The notes: generated by a model not told the origin, from the sequence alone. A stretch of DNA of 64,000 nucleotides from Anaerolineales bacterium (GCA_020634935.1 JACKAT010000004.1:186001-250000); one strand, 5' to 3'; positions 34,912 through 43,766 are shown, counted from the stretch's first letter. Made by a program: numbers and translations.

Positions 34912-35284
34912 TGAGTAGCTCCTCATAAATAGTTAGTTGGGGAGGTGGTTAGTTGGATAGATGGTTGGTTGGCTAGCTGGCAGATATAACGTCTTAGTTT
35001 GTAGTAATGGCTTTAGCCGTTTTGAGTAACATCGCTAAAGCGGTCACGACGAACTATCCCGTTACTTATGTCCTGGTGAATTAGTTCGCAGCGATCCGTT
35101 TGGTTGACTGGCCCCCAACCGACTGACCATTCAACCAAATAACCATCTAACTAACTATCCAACCACCACAGACTATTTTACTCGTTGACACCGAGTCGCC
35201 CAACTTTTATAATTGACTTACGACAACCAACAGATAATTCAGATTTAACTGAGCCACCATTGCCAAAATGCGGGAGAGACCAAC
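34912..35284. other. Repeat-bearing interval between mazG and lipoprotein gene
   Basis: Holds GTTAGTTGG/CCAACCACC-type imperfect inverted repeats at its edges (about 34936-34978 and 35127-35167) and the compact inverted repeat at 34996-35055. The last 100 bp should contain the lipoprotein promoter, but no good consensus was seen. Confidence 0.6.
34996..35055. repeat. Short inverted-repeat element (60 bp)
   Basis: Arms AGTTTGTAGTAATGGCTTTA and TAAAGCGGTCACGACGAACT pair with few mismatches around a 20-base centre; nested in the longer GTTAGTTGG inverted repeats. Confidence 0.65.
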
Positions 35285-36628
35285 GTGCATCAGCAAAAAT
35301 TTTTTATCATTACCTTAATCCTCCTAGTGACCTGTCTGGCCTGCGGTTACGGTTTTAGCACCGCTAAGATTATCGGCACAACCTTATCCCGTGACGCCAA
35401 CGGCGAAAACCCCACAACGACCTTTACCCCGGATGATACCTTTTATTATGTCGTCGATCTGGCTAACGCTCCGGACGATACCACCCTTAAAGCCGCCTGG
35501 ACAGCAATCGATGAGGGAGGGAATAAGGTTCTGATCGATGAAGCGGAAATCATCTCCGGCAGCGGTCTGCTCACATTTGATCTCACCAGTGAGAAGTTGT
35601 GGCCGGTGGGCCATTACCAGATCGATCTGTTTATTAACAACGAATTGGAGCGAACCCAGGCGTTTGAAGTTGAAGCGCCGGGCATCGCCGCCGAGCTAAC
35701 GGCCGCGCCTTCGCCTGAACCAACCGTTACCCCGGAACCCCCGGCCATTGACCAACCCCAAACATCCTTGGGCGATTTGGTACCACTCAATAATGCCTCA
35801 GCCGGAGACAGCCTGGCCGGTCAAATTGACCAGGCCGAAGTTTTACAGTTTCAAGACAAGCCTTACGTTCATCCCTCCGGCGCTTTTACGATCCCTATCC
35901 CGGCCGGCTGGACCGTAAATACCGAACTGGATACCCTGAGCGAATTTGGCGATGACGGCTCGGTGATCGGTGTGGAATTTGCTGATGTAGGCTTGGAATT
36001 AGACGAAACAGGCATGGCCCAATTCATCGATCAGTACTTGGCCGATTTTTTTTCCTCTCAGCCCTATAAGGAGGTCACCCGTAAAGACCAACCGGACGGG
36101 AGTATTTATGTAGCAGTTACATTTGAATCCGAATCAGGACCAGCGGTCGACAGCGATTTTTTCTTTGAGCAGCGGGACAACATTGTATTTGTCCTGTATC
36201 TTTCAACCATAACCTATGATAAAATCAATGCAACCTGGAACGAAATTATTAGCGGGTACCAGGTCAATCCGCAAGCGCTGCGGCGAGCCACTGCCAGCCC
36301 TATACCCGCCACGGCAACCATCGTACCGCCGACCGCTACCCCAACCGTAAACCCCTTTACCCCGCCTCCGGGTGTGGCTCGGGTCTATTTACAGAACTTC
36401 TATTTCAATGAATACAACATCGATTTTGGCGACGGCCAAGGTTCGCTGCAGGTCATGCCGGGGGCCGTTGGTTTTTATCACGACCTGCCGCCGGGCCGCT
36501 ACAACCCCGGTTTAAGCCTGCCCGGCGGAGGCGCTGCGAACATTCAACTTGAAATTGGGGCCAATCAAGCCTGGCTGATTGTGGTCGACAAAAACGCCCA
36601 TATAAGCCAAAAACAGGTCTATCCTTAG
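35285..36628 (+). CDS. Surface lipoprotein with Thr/Pro linker, unknown role
   Basis: Seen: 447 aa; signal peptide about residues 1-19 with lipobox LACG (Cys20), so membrane-anchored outside the cell; residues about 20-135 a beta-rich domain; a TVTPEPPA linker about 140-160; a middle domain about 190-340 (FTIPIPAGWTVNTELDTLSEFGDDGSVIGVEF) with the look of a PsbP/Mog1-type fold; PTATIVPPTATPTVNPFTPPPG linker about 340-370; and a C-terminal beta domain about 370-447. GTG start with a GGGAG-like site. Ordered domains on flexible Thr/Pro linkers are common in Chloroflexota surface proteins. Function not known. Confidence 0.85.
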   Translation: MHQQKFFIITLILLVTCLACGYGFSTAKIIGTTLSRDANGENPTTTFTPDDTFYYVVDLANAPDDTTLKAAWTAIDEGGNKVLIDEAEIISGSGLLTFDLTSEKLWPVGHYQIDLFINNELERTQAFEVEAPGIAAELTAAPSPEPTVTPEPPAIDQPQTSLGDLVPLNNASAGDSLAGQIDQAEVLQFQDKPYVHPSGAFTIPIPAGWTVNTELDTLSEFGDDGSVIGVEFADVGLELDETGMAQFIDQYLADFFSSQPYKEVTRKDQPDGSIYVAVTFESESGPAVDSDFFFEQRDNIVFVLYLSTITYDKINATWNEIISGYQVNPQALRRATASPIPATATIVPPTATPTVNPFTPPPGVARVYLQNFYFNEYNIDFGDGQGSLQVMPGAVGFYHDLPPGRYNPGLSLPGGGAANIQLEIGANQAWLIVVDKNAHISQKQVYP

Positions 36629-36679
36629 GTTATTGCCCTCTATCGGCGAATCCGGGCCTGTAGCGGCTCTGAACTTAAT

Positions 36680-36708
36680 TTGCCAGTCGTGAATAGGGAT
36701 GATATAAT
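36680..36708 (+). promoter_or_regulatory. Promoter of the S1-domain gene
   Basis: TTGCCA (36680-36685), 17-base spacer, TATAAT (36703-36708): 5/6 and 6/6 matches. Confidence 0.75.
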
Positions 36709-36735
36709 CGGCCTTCGTTCCAGTTTGCACAATTT

Positions 36736-36791
36736 GCGCTTCTAGAGAGAAAAATAAAAAAATTGGGACGTTTCTCTCAAATTAGAAGCGC
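36736..36791 (+). promoter_or_regulatory. Leader hairpin of the S1-domain gene
   Basis: GCGCTTCTA plus GAGAGAAA (36736-36752) pair with TTTCTCTC and TAGAAGCGC (36770-36791), leaving a 4-base bulge. It lies between the promoter and the AGGAG ribosome site, so it is in the mRNA leader. Confidence 0.65.
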
Positions 36792-36808
36792 GTAGTCTAG
36801 GAGAGAAA

Positions 36809-37702
36809 ATGAGCACACAAAATTTAGCCACAGAAGAGCAAGCTGCCCAGGCAGCAGCGGGGGTGGACACCTCGGATACCCCCGCCGTAGATCCCCCGAC
36901 TGATAACAGCCTCACCACTGAAGATACACCGGTCGTATCAACAGAACCCACCGAAACCGAAGATGTGAACTCAATCCTCGATCTTGAGCCAGGCCAAAAA
37001 ATGGCCGGTAAGGTTAAAAACATTACCGATTTTGGGGCTTTTGTCGATATTGGTTTGCCTCAAGATGGGTTGGTTCATATCTCTGAGTTGTCTCGCAAAA
37101 AGGTAGAAAAAGTTACCGACGTTGTTTCAGTAGGGCAAGAGATTGAGGTTTGGGTCAAAAAAGTTGACCAAAAGCGTGGTCGTATTAGCTTGACCATGGT
37201 TAAGCCTATCTCCGTTCGGATTAGAGACATTGAAGAAGGGGCTGAACTAGAGGGGGTTGTAACCCGTTTGGAGACCTATGGGGCTTTTGTTGATATCGAC
37301 AGCGAGCGGGATGGCCTGGTCCATATCTCACAAATCACCCACGAGTACATCGATACCCCAGGCGACGCTCTGACCGTGGGTGACACGGTCAAGGTCAAAG
37401 TGTTGAAAGTCAACAAGAAAAAGCGCCAAATAGATCTATCGATCAAAGCCCTAGTTGAACCGCCGGCCAAAGAACCGCCTAAAGAAGAAAAATATGAACC
37501 GGTCGTTCAAGTAGTTGAAGAACCGGTGGTGGAAGAAGCTGATGACGAGCCGGTCCCAACCGCCATGGCGATGGCCTATGCGGCAATGCAAAACAAAATG
37601 CAAGGCGATCGCTCGGATAGAAACGATAAATCGAAAGACGACAAACGACGCCGTGAAATGGATGATATCGTCTCTCGAACGTTAGCCACCAATAACAAAT
37701 AA
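36809..37702 (+). CDS. Two-domain S1 RNA-binding protein
   Basis: S1 domains bind single-stranded RNA. Seen: 297 aa; an acidic Thr-rich N-terminus (1-58); S1 domain 1 at about 60-130 (KVKNITDFGAFVDIGLPQDGLVHISEL); S1 domain 2 at about 143-214 (RLETYGAFVDIDSERDGLVHISQI); Pro/Glu linker; an Arg/Lys/Asp-rich tail (260-297). Two domains, against six in ribosomal protein S1 of Escherichia coli, so it resembles the short S1-like proteins of Gram-positives. AGGAG precedes the ATG. The promoter, leader hairpin and terminator make it a single-gene unit. Role in translation or mRNA handling is inferred. Confidence 0.9.
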   Translation: MSTQNLATEEQAAQAAAGVDTSDTPAVDPPTDNSLTTEDTPVVSTEPTETEDVNSILDLEPGQKMAGKVKNITDFGAFVDIGLPQDGLVHISELSRKKVEKVTDVVSVGQEIEVWVKKVDQKRGRISLTMVKPISVRIRDIEEGAELEGVVTRLETYGAFVDIDSERDGLVHISQITHEYIDTPGDALTVGDTVKVKVLKVNKKKRQIDLSIKALVEPPAKEPPKEEKYEPVVQVVEEPVVEEADDEPVPTAMAMAYAAMQNKMQGDRSDRNDKSKDDKRRREMDDIVSRTLATNNK

Positions 37703-37710
37703 ATGACCAA

Positions 37711-37737
37711 AAAAGCCGATCCTGAGGATCGGCTTTT
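37711..37737. terminator. Bidirectional terminator between S1 and CHAD genes
   Basis: AAAAGCCGATCC (37711-37722), loop TGA, GGATCGGCTTTT (37726-37737): perfect 12-bp stem with T-runs on both strands, between convergent genes. Confidence 0.92.
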
Positions 37738-37793
37738 ATTTTATTCAAAGCCAAGACCGGTCCGGTCCGGCCGATACCGTAGCGCTGACAGGG

Positions 37794-39263
37794 TTACAAC
37801 ACCGACACTGATTGAGCCAGCATCTTGCGAAACTCTCGCCGGTTGAAGCGATCCCAGGCTGCCGAAAATGAGACGAGTAGTTCATGGCGTTCATTTTGTT
37901 TGGCCGCAAGATAAGCCTCAATTTGCTCCAGGCTGTGCTGCGCTTCGGACGGTAATTGTTCTTGCTGGGCGGCAAAATTCTTCAAGAATTCTTTGATAAT
38001 TTCAGCGGCCACTTCGGCATCGTGCAAATCACCCAAATGATCCTGCATGATTTTGGTCTCGGAAATTACCTGGCCGGCCTCCGGGCCTAACACCTCCTCC
38101 AAACATTCCAGGGTATAACGCAGCCGTTTGCAGGTAATGCGCAGTTGGTGCAGGGTACTAATGGGCGCCCCGTCGAGGACGGTCTCATAGGCCCGCACCT
38201 CAGCGTAGGTATCGTAAATCAGCATTGGCCCCATGTGGCGCAGTTGGTCCGGTTCCGGATTGTCACCTAACTTGACCGGGTTGGCTCCCATCCCGGCCGT
38301 GTTGACAAATTTACCGAGCAACTTCTTGAATCGGCGATAATCGCGGCTGTCGAGATGGTCCATCATAGCCTGGCGTGCTTTATCTCGTTGGGCTTGCAGC
38401 ATATCGAACAATGGCTGCAATTTTGCCTGCTCACTTTCCGCGATAGTTTCCTGATAATGATGCAGTTTCTCGATAAAAACGTCCAGGTCACGCACCGGCC
38501 CCAACGCCCGGCCGGTTTTTTTAAGACCCTGCAGCAGCGGTTTAGCTGACTTCTTGGTATAACTATCGCCAAAAACTTGGAAAGCCGCCCGCATGCGCCG
38601 GGTAGCCACTCGCATGTCGTGCAATTCCTCAATATCTTCTCCCAAACGCGTGCCCGTCTCATGCTTAAGCAGGTAATCAAAATGGAAGGTCAATACCTTG
38701 CGACCGGCCTCGGCCATGTTATCCGTTGGTTCTAAGCCCATTTTCGCTTGGATAGGAGGCGGGGCTGTTTTCTCTTTTTCGGCTTTCTTTTTCTTAGTTT
38801 TCTTAGGCAAATTTTTCACTTTTTTCTTCTTTTGCTCAATCGGTCCTTCAAGTGAGACTTGAACTTCAGCCAATCCAACCGATTGGAGTTCTACGGCTGG
38901 CTTGATTAACTGTTTCTGGCGTCCTTCGTACTTAAAGGAAACCGGTGTAACCTCGACTTCTACAACCTGACCGGTCAGCTCTGGGACTTGGCTTTCCTCG
39001 GTCAGTTGATCATTGGTGGTATCGCTTTGGGATTCGTGATAACCTGGAAAAATCCCCATTCGCTGCTTAGCAAATTCCCGCTGCCAACGTTTCACGACTT
39101 TGACAGTTAAATCAACCTCAGCCGCGATATTTTCCGGTTTTTGACCGGCCTCGGTCATCAGGATAATCATGGCTCGCCGCGACACATTTTTAGTAGCAGT
39201 ATCGGCTATAGTTTTGAGATTGACTTTTTCTAAAGGATTTAAATCAAACACGTTACTTCTCAC
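37794..39263 (-). CDS. HTH-CHAD domain protein
   Basis: CHAD domains are helical, His/basic-rich and bind inorganic polyphosphate. Seen: 489 aa; N-terminal helix-turn-helix-like stretch about residues 15-65 (SRRAMIILMTEAGQKPENIAAEVDLTVKVVKRWQRE), similar to transposase/homeodomain-like HTHs; beta-like linker; a Lys-rich tract about 145-170 (KKKKVKNLPKKTKKKK); CHAD about 185-470 with HDMRVATRRMRAAFQVF and LRITCKRLRYTLECLEEVL. GTG start (a second GTG is four codons in). Fusion of an HTH to CHAD is not the usual TTM/CYTH-CHAD layout. Polyphosphate binding is from the family; DNA binding is inference. Confidence 0.88.
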   Translation of the reverse strand: MRSNVFDLNPLEKVNLKTIADTATKNVSRRAMIILMTEAGQKPENIAAEVDLTVKVVKRWQREFAKQRMGIFPGYHESQSDTTNDQLTEESQVPELTGQVVEVEVTPVSFKYEGRQKQLIKPAVELQSVGLAEVQVSLEGPIEQKKKKVKNLPKKTKKKKAEKEKTAPPPIQAKMGLEPTDNMAEAGRKVLTFHFDYLLKHETGTRLGEDIEELHDMRVATRRMRAAFQVFGDSYTKKSAKPLLQGLKKTGRALGPVRDLDVFIEKLHHYQETIAESEQAKLQPLFDMLQAQRDKARQAMMDHLDSRDYRRFKKLLGKFVNTAGMGANPVKLGDNPEPDQLRHMGPMLIYDTYAEVRAYETVLDGAPISTLHQLRITCKRLRYTLECLEEVLGPEAGQVISETKIMQDHLGDLHDAEVAAEIIKEFLKNFAAQQEQLPSEAQHSLEQIEAYLAAKQNERHELLVSFSAAWDRFNRREFRKMLAQSVSVL

Positions 39264-39654
39264 TTTTAGAGCTGGGCTCTGCTACCTAATTCTATTTTTT
39301 ACAGGGGGAAAAGATTTGTAAAAAAAGTTTAACAAGTTATTAACTATAATTTTACAAAAAAAGGAGCGTCTTGCCAAATACGGTTCTACCCACCTTATTT
39401 GTGAAATTTAATACAACCACTGTTAAATTTATGCAAAATTTCATTAATGAATTATAATAATTCCGGTAAATGAATTTTTATGTACATCGAAACGTTTTCT
39501 TAACTTTGGGGTTTAATCATTAGTGTGAAATATTTCACAGGGGGACAACCACTGATCATAATCCCATAGTTGCCTCTTCCACCCTCCATAATCTCATAAA
39601 TTCATTGTCCCCGCATCTATCACCGTCAAAACAGTCACCCATCCGGAGGTACCC
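39264..39654. other. AT-rich divergent regulatory region
   Basis: Between the CHAD gene and the carboxylase operon. Holds TTCATTAATGAA and a TATAAT box near 39455, and the 16-bp palindrome at 39524. No open frame of note. Confidence 0.6.
39524..39539. promoter_or_regulatory. Rex/CRP-like palindromic operator before the carboxylase operon
   Basis: TGTGAAATATTTCACA is a perfect 16-bp palindrome, 116 bp upstream of the first carboxylase ATG. It fits both the Rex (TGTGAA-N4-TTCACA) and CRP/FNR (TGTGA-N6-TCACA) family patterns. Confidence 0.65.
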
Positions 39655-41205
39655 ATGAATCTTGACCCAAAAATAAAACAACTAAGGGAATTCAAAGAAG
39701 GAGCGAAATTGGGTGGTGGTGAGGAACGCATCGCCAGCCAGCACGCTAAAGGTAAACTTACCGCCCGCCAGCGCATCGAAGTTTTGCTTGACGAAGGTTC
39801 GTTTCGTGAAATTGATATTTTTGTGGCGCGCCACGTCGGCGAGTTTAATCTCAATAATTACCATCCCACCGGCGACGGCGTTGTCACCGGTTACGGCACG
39901 ATAGACCAACGTCTGGTTTATGTCTTTGCTCAAGATTTCACCGTATTTGGCGGCAGCCTGGGCCGGGCCCACGCCGATAAGATTATCAAGCTCCAGGATA
40001 TGGCCACCAAAAATGGAGCGCCAATCATTGGCCTTAATGACTCAGGGGGCGCTCGCATTCAAGAAGGAGTGGTTAGCCTGGGCGCTTACGCCGACATTTT
40101 TCTGCGTAACGTGATGAGCAGCGGCGTCATTCCCCAAATTTCGTGCATCCTGGGCCCCTGCGCCGGGGGCGCTGTCTACTCGCCGGCTATTACCGATTTC
40201 ATTATAATGACAAAAGAAACTAGCCACATGTTTGTCACCGGCCCGGAAGTCGTGCGCTCAGTTACCCACGAAGAGGTGAGCATGGAAGATTTGGGTGGGG
40301 CGATGACCCATAACCAGATTAGCGGCGTAGCTCATTTTGCTTCAGAAAGTGAAGAACACGCACTCTACACCACTCGATTGTTAGTTGGCTTTATCCCCAG
40401 CAACAATATGGAAGACCCGCCCAGCATCATCTGCCGAGACGATCCGCTGCGCACCGAAAGTGCGCTCGATACGATTATTCCGGAAAACCCCAACAAACCT
40501 TACGACATTCATGAAGTCATCACTAAAATTGTTGATGATGGCTTCTTCCTGGAAGTCCAAGAGCATTATGCTAAAAACATTGTGGTCGGCTTTGCTCGCC
40601 TTAATGGACGCAGTGTCGGCATTGTGGCCAACCAACCGGCAGTTCTGGCTGGCGTGTTAGATATCAACTCATCCGCCAAAGCCGCCCGTTTTGTTCGCTT
40701 CTGCGACTGTTTCAATATTCCTTTGATTGTTTTAGAGGATGTGCCGGGCTTTTTGCCGGGAGTCGGCCAGGAGCATGGCGGGATCATCCGCCACGGGGCC
40801 AAACTGCTATACGCTTTTGCTGAAGCCACCGTACCCAAGATTACCGTTATCACGCGCAAAGCCTACGGCGGCGCCTACGATGTAATGAACAGCAAACATA
40901 TTCGGGGCGATATCAATCTGGCCTGGCCGACCGCCGAAATCGCGGTGATGGGGCCGGAGGGGGCGGCCAATATTCTATATCGCAAAGAATTGGGCGCGGC
41001 TGAAAATCCCGATACCCTCCGATCTGAACTGGTTCAAAAATATCGGGACACCTTCGCCAACCCTTATGTCGCCGCCAGTTGGGGTTATCTGGATGACGTC
41101 ATCGAGCCGTCACAGACCCGCCCCCGCTTGATTAATGCGCTTGAAATGCTAAAAAACAAACGGGACGAAAATCCGCCCAAGAAACACGGCAACATTCCTC
41201 TGTAG
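39655..41205 (+). CDS. Acyl-CoA carboxylase carboxyltransferase subunit (propionyl-CoA type)
   Basis: Transfers CO2 from carboxybiotin to an acyl-CoA. Seen: 516 aa, the PccB/MmdA length; N-half crotonase-like domain with NDSGGARIQEGVVSLGAYADIF near 120-141 and PCAGGAVYSPAITDF near 165-179; C-half with VPGFLPGVGQEHGGIIRHGAKLLYAFAEATVPKITVITRKAYGGAYDVM near 360-412 (the two oxyanion-hole glycine motifs). GGAGG 5 bases before ATG. First of three genes with a biotin carboxylase and a biotin carrier. Family and neighbours fit propionyl- or acetyl-CoA carboxylase; methylmalonyl-CoA decarboxylase alpha is less likely because no membrane beta subunit is near. Confidence 0.94.
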   Translation: MNLDPKIKQLREFKEGAKLGGGEERIASQHAKGKLTARQRIEVLLDEGSFREIDIFVARHVGEFNLNNYHPTGDGVVTGYGTIDQRLVYVFAQDFTVFGGSLGRAHADKIIKLQDMATKNGAPIIGLNDSGGARIQEGVVSLGAYADIFLRNVMSSGVIPQISCILGPCAGGAVYSPAITDFIIMTKETSHMFVTGPEVVRSVTHEEVSMEDLGGAMTHNQISGVAHFASESEEHALYTTRLLVGFIPSNNMEDPPSIICRDDPLRTESALDTIIPENPNKPYDIHEVITKIVDDGFFLEVQEHYAKNIVVGFARLNGRSVGIVANQPAVLAGVLDINSSAKAARFVRFCDCFNIPLIVLEDVPGFLPGVGQEHGGIIRHGAKLLYAFAEATVPKITVITRKAYGGAYDVMNSKHIRGDINLAWPTAEIAVMGPEGAANILYRKELGAAENPDTLRSELVQKYRDTFANPYVAASWGYLDDVIEPSQTRPRLINALEMLKNKRDENPPKKHGNIPL

Positions 41206-41303
41206 CTCTGACCTTGGCACAGCGGTTTATGAAACTACACCTTCTATTTATTAGACCTTCCGCCACATACGGAAGAATTATTGTCGAGAATAAGGATTAG
41301 ACT

Positions 41304-42812
41304 ATGGCAACGTTAAGAAAAATACTCGTCGCCAATCGCGGCGAAATTGCATTACGTGTTATTCGCGGCTGTCAAGAGTTGGGGTTGGAGACCGTAGCGA
41401 TCTACTCTGAAGCGGATCGGATGTCGCCCCACGTTCATATGGCTGATGAAGCCTACTGCATCGGGCCGCCCGCCGCCCTAAAAAGTTACCTGGATGGTGA
41501 AAGAATCGTCGATGTCGCTCGCAAATGCGGAGCCGACGGCATCCATCCCGGTTACGGCTTTTTGTCCGAAAATGCCCATTTCACCCATCTGGTCACAGAC
41601 GCCGGTTTGACCTGGATCGGCCCGCCGGCCTACGCCATGAAGTTAATGGGCGATAAGTTAACGGCCCGGGCAACAATGGCCTCGGCCAATGTGCCGTTGG
41701 TCCCCGGAGCAGGCCGGTCGGGCCAGTTGTCTGATGAAGACCTGTCACATGCCTCCAATCGCATCGGCTTTCCGCTTTTGGTTAAAGCGGCGGCCGGCGG
41801 CGGTGGGAAAGGCATGCGCAAAGTTTACAACCCCGAAGATCTGTCTGAAGCCATTCGCGTGGCCCGTCGCGAAGCGGACGCTGCTTTTGGGGACAGCCGG
41901 GTTTATCTGGAAAAGCTCATTGAAGATGGCCGTCACATCGAAATTCAGGTGCTGGGCGACCAGCACGGTAATATCATTCATCTGGGCGAGCGCGAATGCT
42001 CTTTGCAGCGCCGGCACCAGAAAGTAATCGAAGAGTCGCCGTCACCCATCGTTGATGAGGAGATGCGGCGGCAAATGGGCGAAGTGGCCGTTAAGGCGGC
42101 CAAGGCGGTTAATTACCAGTCGGCCGGCACGGTCGAATTTATCGTCGATAAAGACCGGAATTTCTACTTTTTGGAAATGAACACCCGGCTGCAGGTTGAG
42201 CACCCCGTGACCGAATTTGTGACCGGCATTGATATCGTCAAAGAGATGCTGCGGGTAGCCTCGGGCCGGCGGCTGCGCTATCGCCAGGAAGATATCCGGC
42301 TCAACGGCTGGGCCATCGAATGTCGCATTTTGGCCGAAGACCCCGCTAACGGCTTTATGCCGTCCATTGGCCGGATCACCGGGTTGAACATTCCCACCGG
42401 CCCCGGCGTTCGAGTTGATAGCGGCGTTATTCTCGGCTCCGAAATTACGCCCTATTACGACTCGATGATCTCCAAGCTGGTCTGCTGGGGCGAAAACCGG
42501 GCCGAGGCCATTGTGCGGATGCGCCGCGCTTTGGAAGAGTACCAGATTGTAGGCGTTACGACTACCATCCCCCTGCACATTCAGTTGATGAACTCGACCC
42601 GTTTCCAGGGCGGCCAGATTAACACCAATTTCCTGGAAAAGCATTTTGTCTTCAATCAGAAACGCAATGAGGAGTTACAGCGGATTGCGGGAATAGCGGC
42701 AACATTTGTGGCCCATCATCGCAGCCAAAAGGCGATTGTTCTGGACCAGGTTGGCCCCAGCCCGTGGCGCGTATACGGCCGTCGAGAAGCGCTCGACCGG
42801 CGACTGCGGTAG
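41304..42812 (+). CDS. accC: Biotin carboxylase subunit
   Basis: ATP-grasp enzyme that carboxylates biotin with bicarbonate. Seen: 502 aa (slightly over the 445-450 of AccC); HPGYGFLSENAHFT near 75-88; ATP-binding AGGGGKGMRKV near 163-173; LGERECSLQRRHQKVIEESPSP near 228-249; catalytic MNTRLQVEHPVTE near 292-304. The extra C-terminal residues carry no biotin site; the carrier is a separate gene 24 bp downstream. AGGA 8 bases before ATG. Second gene of the carboxylase operon, 98 bp after the carboxyltransferase. Confidence 0.96.
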   Translation: MATLRKILVANRGEIALRVIRGCQELGLETVAIYSEADRMSPHVHMADEAYCIGPPAALKSYLDGERIVDVARKCGADGIHPGYGFLSENAHFTHLVTDAGLTWIGPPAYAMKLMGDKLTARATMASANVPLVPGAGRSGQLSDEDLSHASNRIGFPLLVKAAAGGGGKGMRKVYNPEDLSEAIRVARREADAAFGDSRVYLEKLIEDGRHIEIQVLGDQHGNIIHLGERECSLQRRHQKVIEESPSPIVDEEMRRQMGEVAVKAAKAVNYQSAGTVEFIVDKDRNFYFLEMNTRLQVEHPVTEFVTGIDIVKEMLRVASGRRLRYRQEDIRLNGWAIECRILAEDPANGFMPSIGRITGLNIPTGPGVRVDSGVILGSEITPYYDSMISKLVCWGENRAEAIVRMRRALEEYQIVGVTTTIPLHIQLMNSTRFQGGQINTNFLEKHFVFNQKRNEELQRIAGIAATFVAHHRSQKAIVLDQVGPSPWRVYGRREALDRRLR

Positions 42813-42836
42813 TCGAGATTATAGGAGATTCGGCAC

Positions 42837-43331
42837 ATGAAATACATTACCTCTGTTGGCAAGCAACAGTATACAATCGATATCAATAAAGAAAACGAAA
42901 TTGTTTTAGACGGCGAGATCGTTAATGCCGATATGCAGCAGATGCCGGGTACACTGATGTATTCGATCATCATCGACGGCAAATCTCACGATGTGCGTCT
43001 GAGTGAGGGCGAAGGCGTCTACGTCGTTCAGGTAGGCGGCAAAATTTATGAGGTCGTGGTTGAAGACGAGCGAACGCGCCGCCTGGCCGGGTTAAAAGGC
43101 AACGTGGCGCTGACCGGTGAAGCCATTCTCAAAGCGCCTATGCCCGGTGTCGTGGTCGAGGTGCCGGTGACGGTGGGCCAAGAAGTCGCTCAGGGCGATA
43201 TCGTCCTTGTCCTCGAGTCGATGAAAATGCAGAATGAATTCAAAGCGCCTCGGGCCGGAACGGTCCATATGGTTTATGTGGCCGCCGGAGATAAGGTGGA
43301 ACAAAACGATACCATGATAACCATTAGCTAA
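42837..43331 (+). CDS. Biotin carboxyl carrier protein
   Basis: Carries biotin between the two catalytic subunits. Seen: 164 aa; N-terminal 85 residues a beta-rich docking region; C-terminal biotinyl domain about 95-164 with the biotin-lysine in VLESMKMQNEF (Lys130). GGAG 9 bases before ATG. Third and last gene of the operon. The N-terminal region resembles the hinge/docking part of methylmalonyl-CoA or propionyl-CoA carboxylase carriers more than the Pro/Ala-rich linker of AccB. Confidence 0.94.
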   Translation: MKYITSVGKQQYTIDINKENEIVLDGEIVNADMQQMPGTLMYSIIIDGKSHDVRLSEGEGVYVVQVGGKIYEVVVEDERTRRLAGLKGNVALTGEAILKAPMPGVVVEVPVTVGQEVAQGDIVLVLESMKMQNEFKAPRAGTVHMVYVAAGDKVEQNDTMITIS

Positions 43332-43357
43332 GGTTACACATTTGATTAAACTTATGC

Positions 43358-43363
43358 TATAAT
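43358..43363 (+). promoter_or_regulatory. Promoter -10 box of the structured leader
   Basis: TATAAT at 43358-43363, 27 bp after the carrier gene. Upstream GTTACA (4/6) at a 19-base spacing is the best -35. Places transcription start near 43371, 447 bases before the kinase ATG. Confidence 0.5.
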
Positions 43364-43438
43364 GACAAAGGTTATAAAGGCCGCCTCCTTATGGGTAATA
43401 ATGAGTGAAATTTCAATAAAAACTAACCCTCTGCTATA

Positions 43439-43766
43439 CTCAGAATAGTGTAGGTTTCTCATACGCTACTCTGAAAGGCAAGGTCGCAGTAAGAGGGCAT
43501 TCACGCTGCTCCACTCACGAGAGCTTTAAGGTGGGCCTTACCTTACCCGGATCATTCAAGTGACCGGTATCCTTTGCAATCTTAGATCATAGTTTGCGTC
43601 AAGGGGTTGCTAAATCCCTATTTCGTTCAGTTGTGGCGATCTAAACCGCGCCAACCATGATCGACTGAATTTCAGAAATTCATCGGGAAGTTAGCTAGGA
43701 ATTTCTCCGGCAGCCGCCGGAGTTACGCCAGCCCGATTTGAAATCGATCTGCACAGGATACCGGTC
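43439..43766 (+). ncRNA. Candidate structured RNA or long leader upstream of the GAF kinase
   Basis: No open frame. A hairpin (43439-43473: TCAGA-TAG-GTA pairing TAC-CTA-TCTGA) is followed by a large closed domain: GACCGGTATCCT (43562-43573) pairs perfectly with AGGATACCGGTC (43755-43766). Inside it TTCAGT/ACTGAA with TGGCG/CGCCA, then AGAAATTC/GAATTTCT, then CTCCGGC/GCCGGAG form successive stems. This many nested perfect helices is unlikely by chance. Not matched to rnpB, tmRNA, SRP or a known riboswitch core by eye. Could be a stand-alone ncRNA or a leader of the kinase gene. Confidence 0.6.

Noticed and set aside
39655..41205. Methylmalonyl-CoA decarboxylase alpha subunit
   Set aside because: No membrane beta subunit or delta subunit is near, and a separate biotin carboxylase follows, so a carboxylase is more likely.
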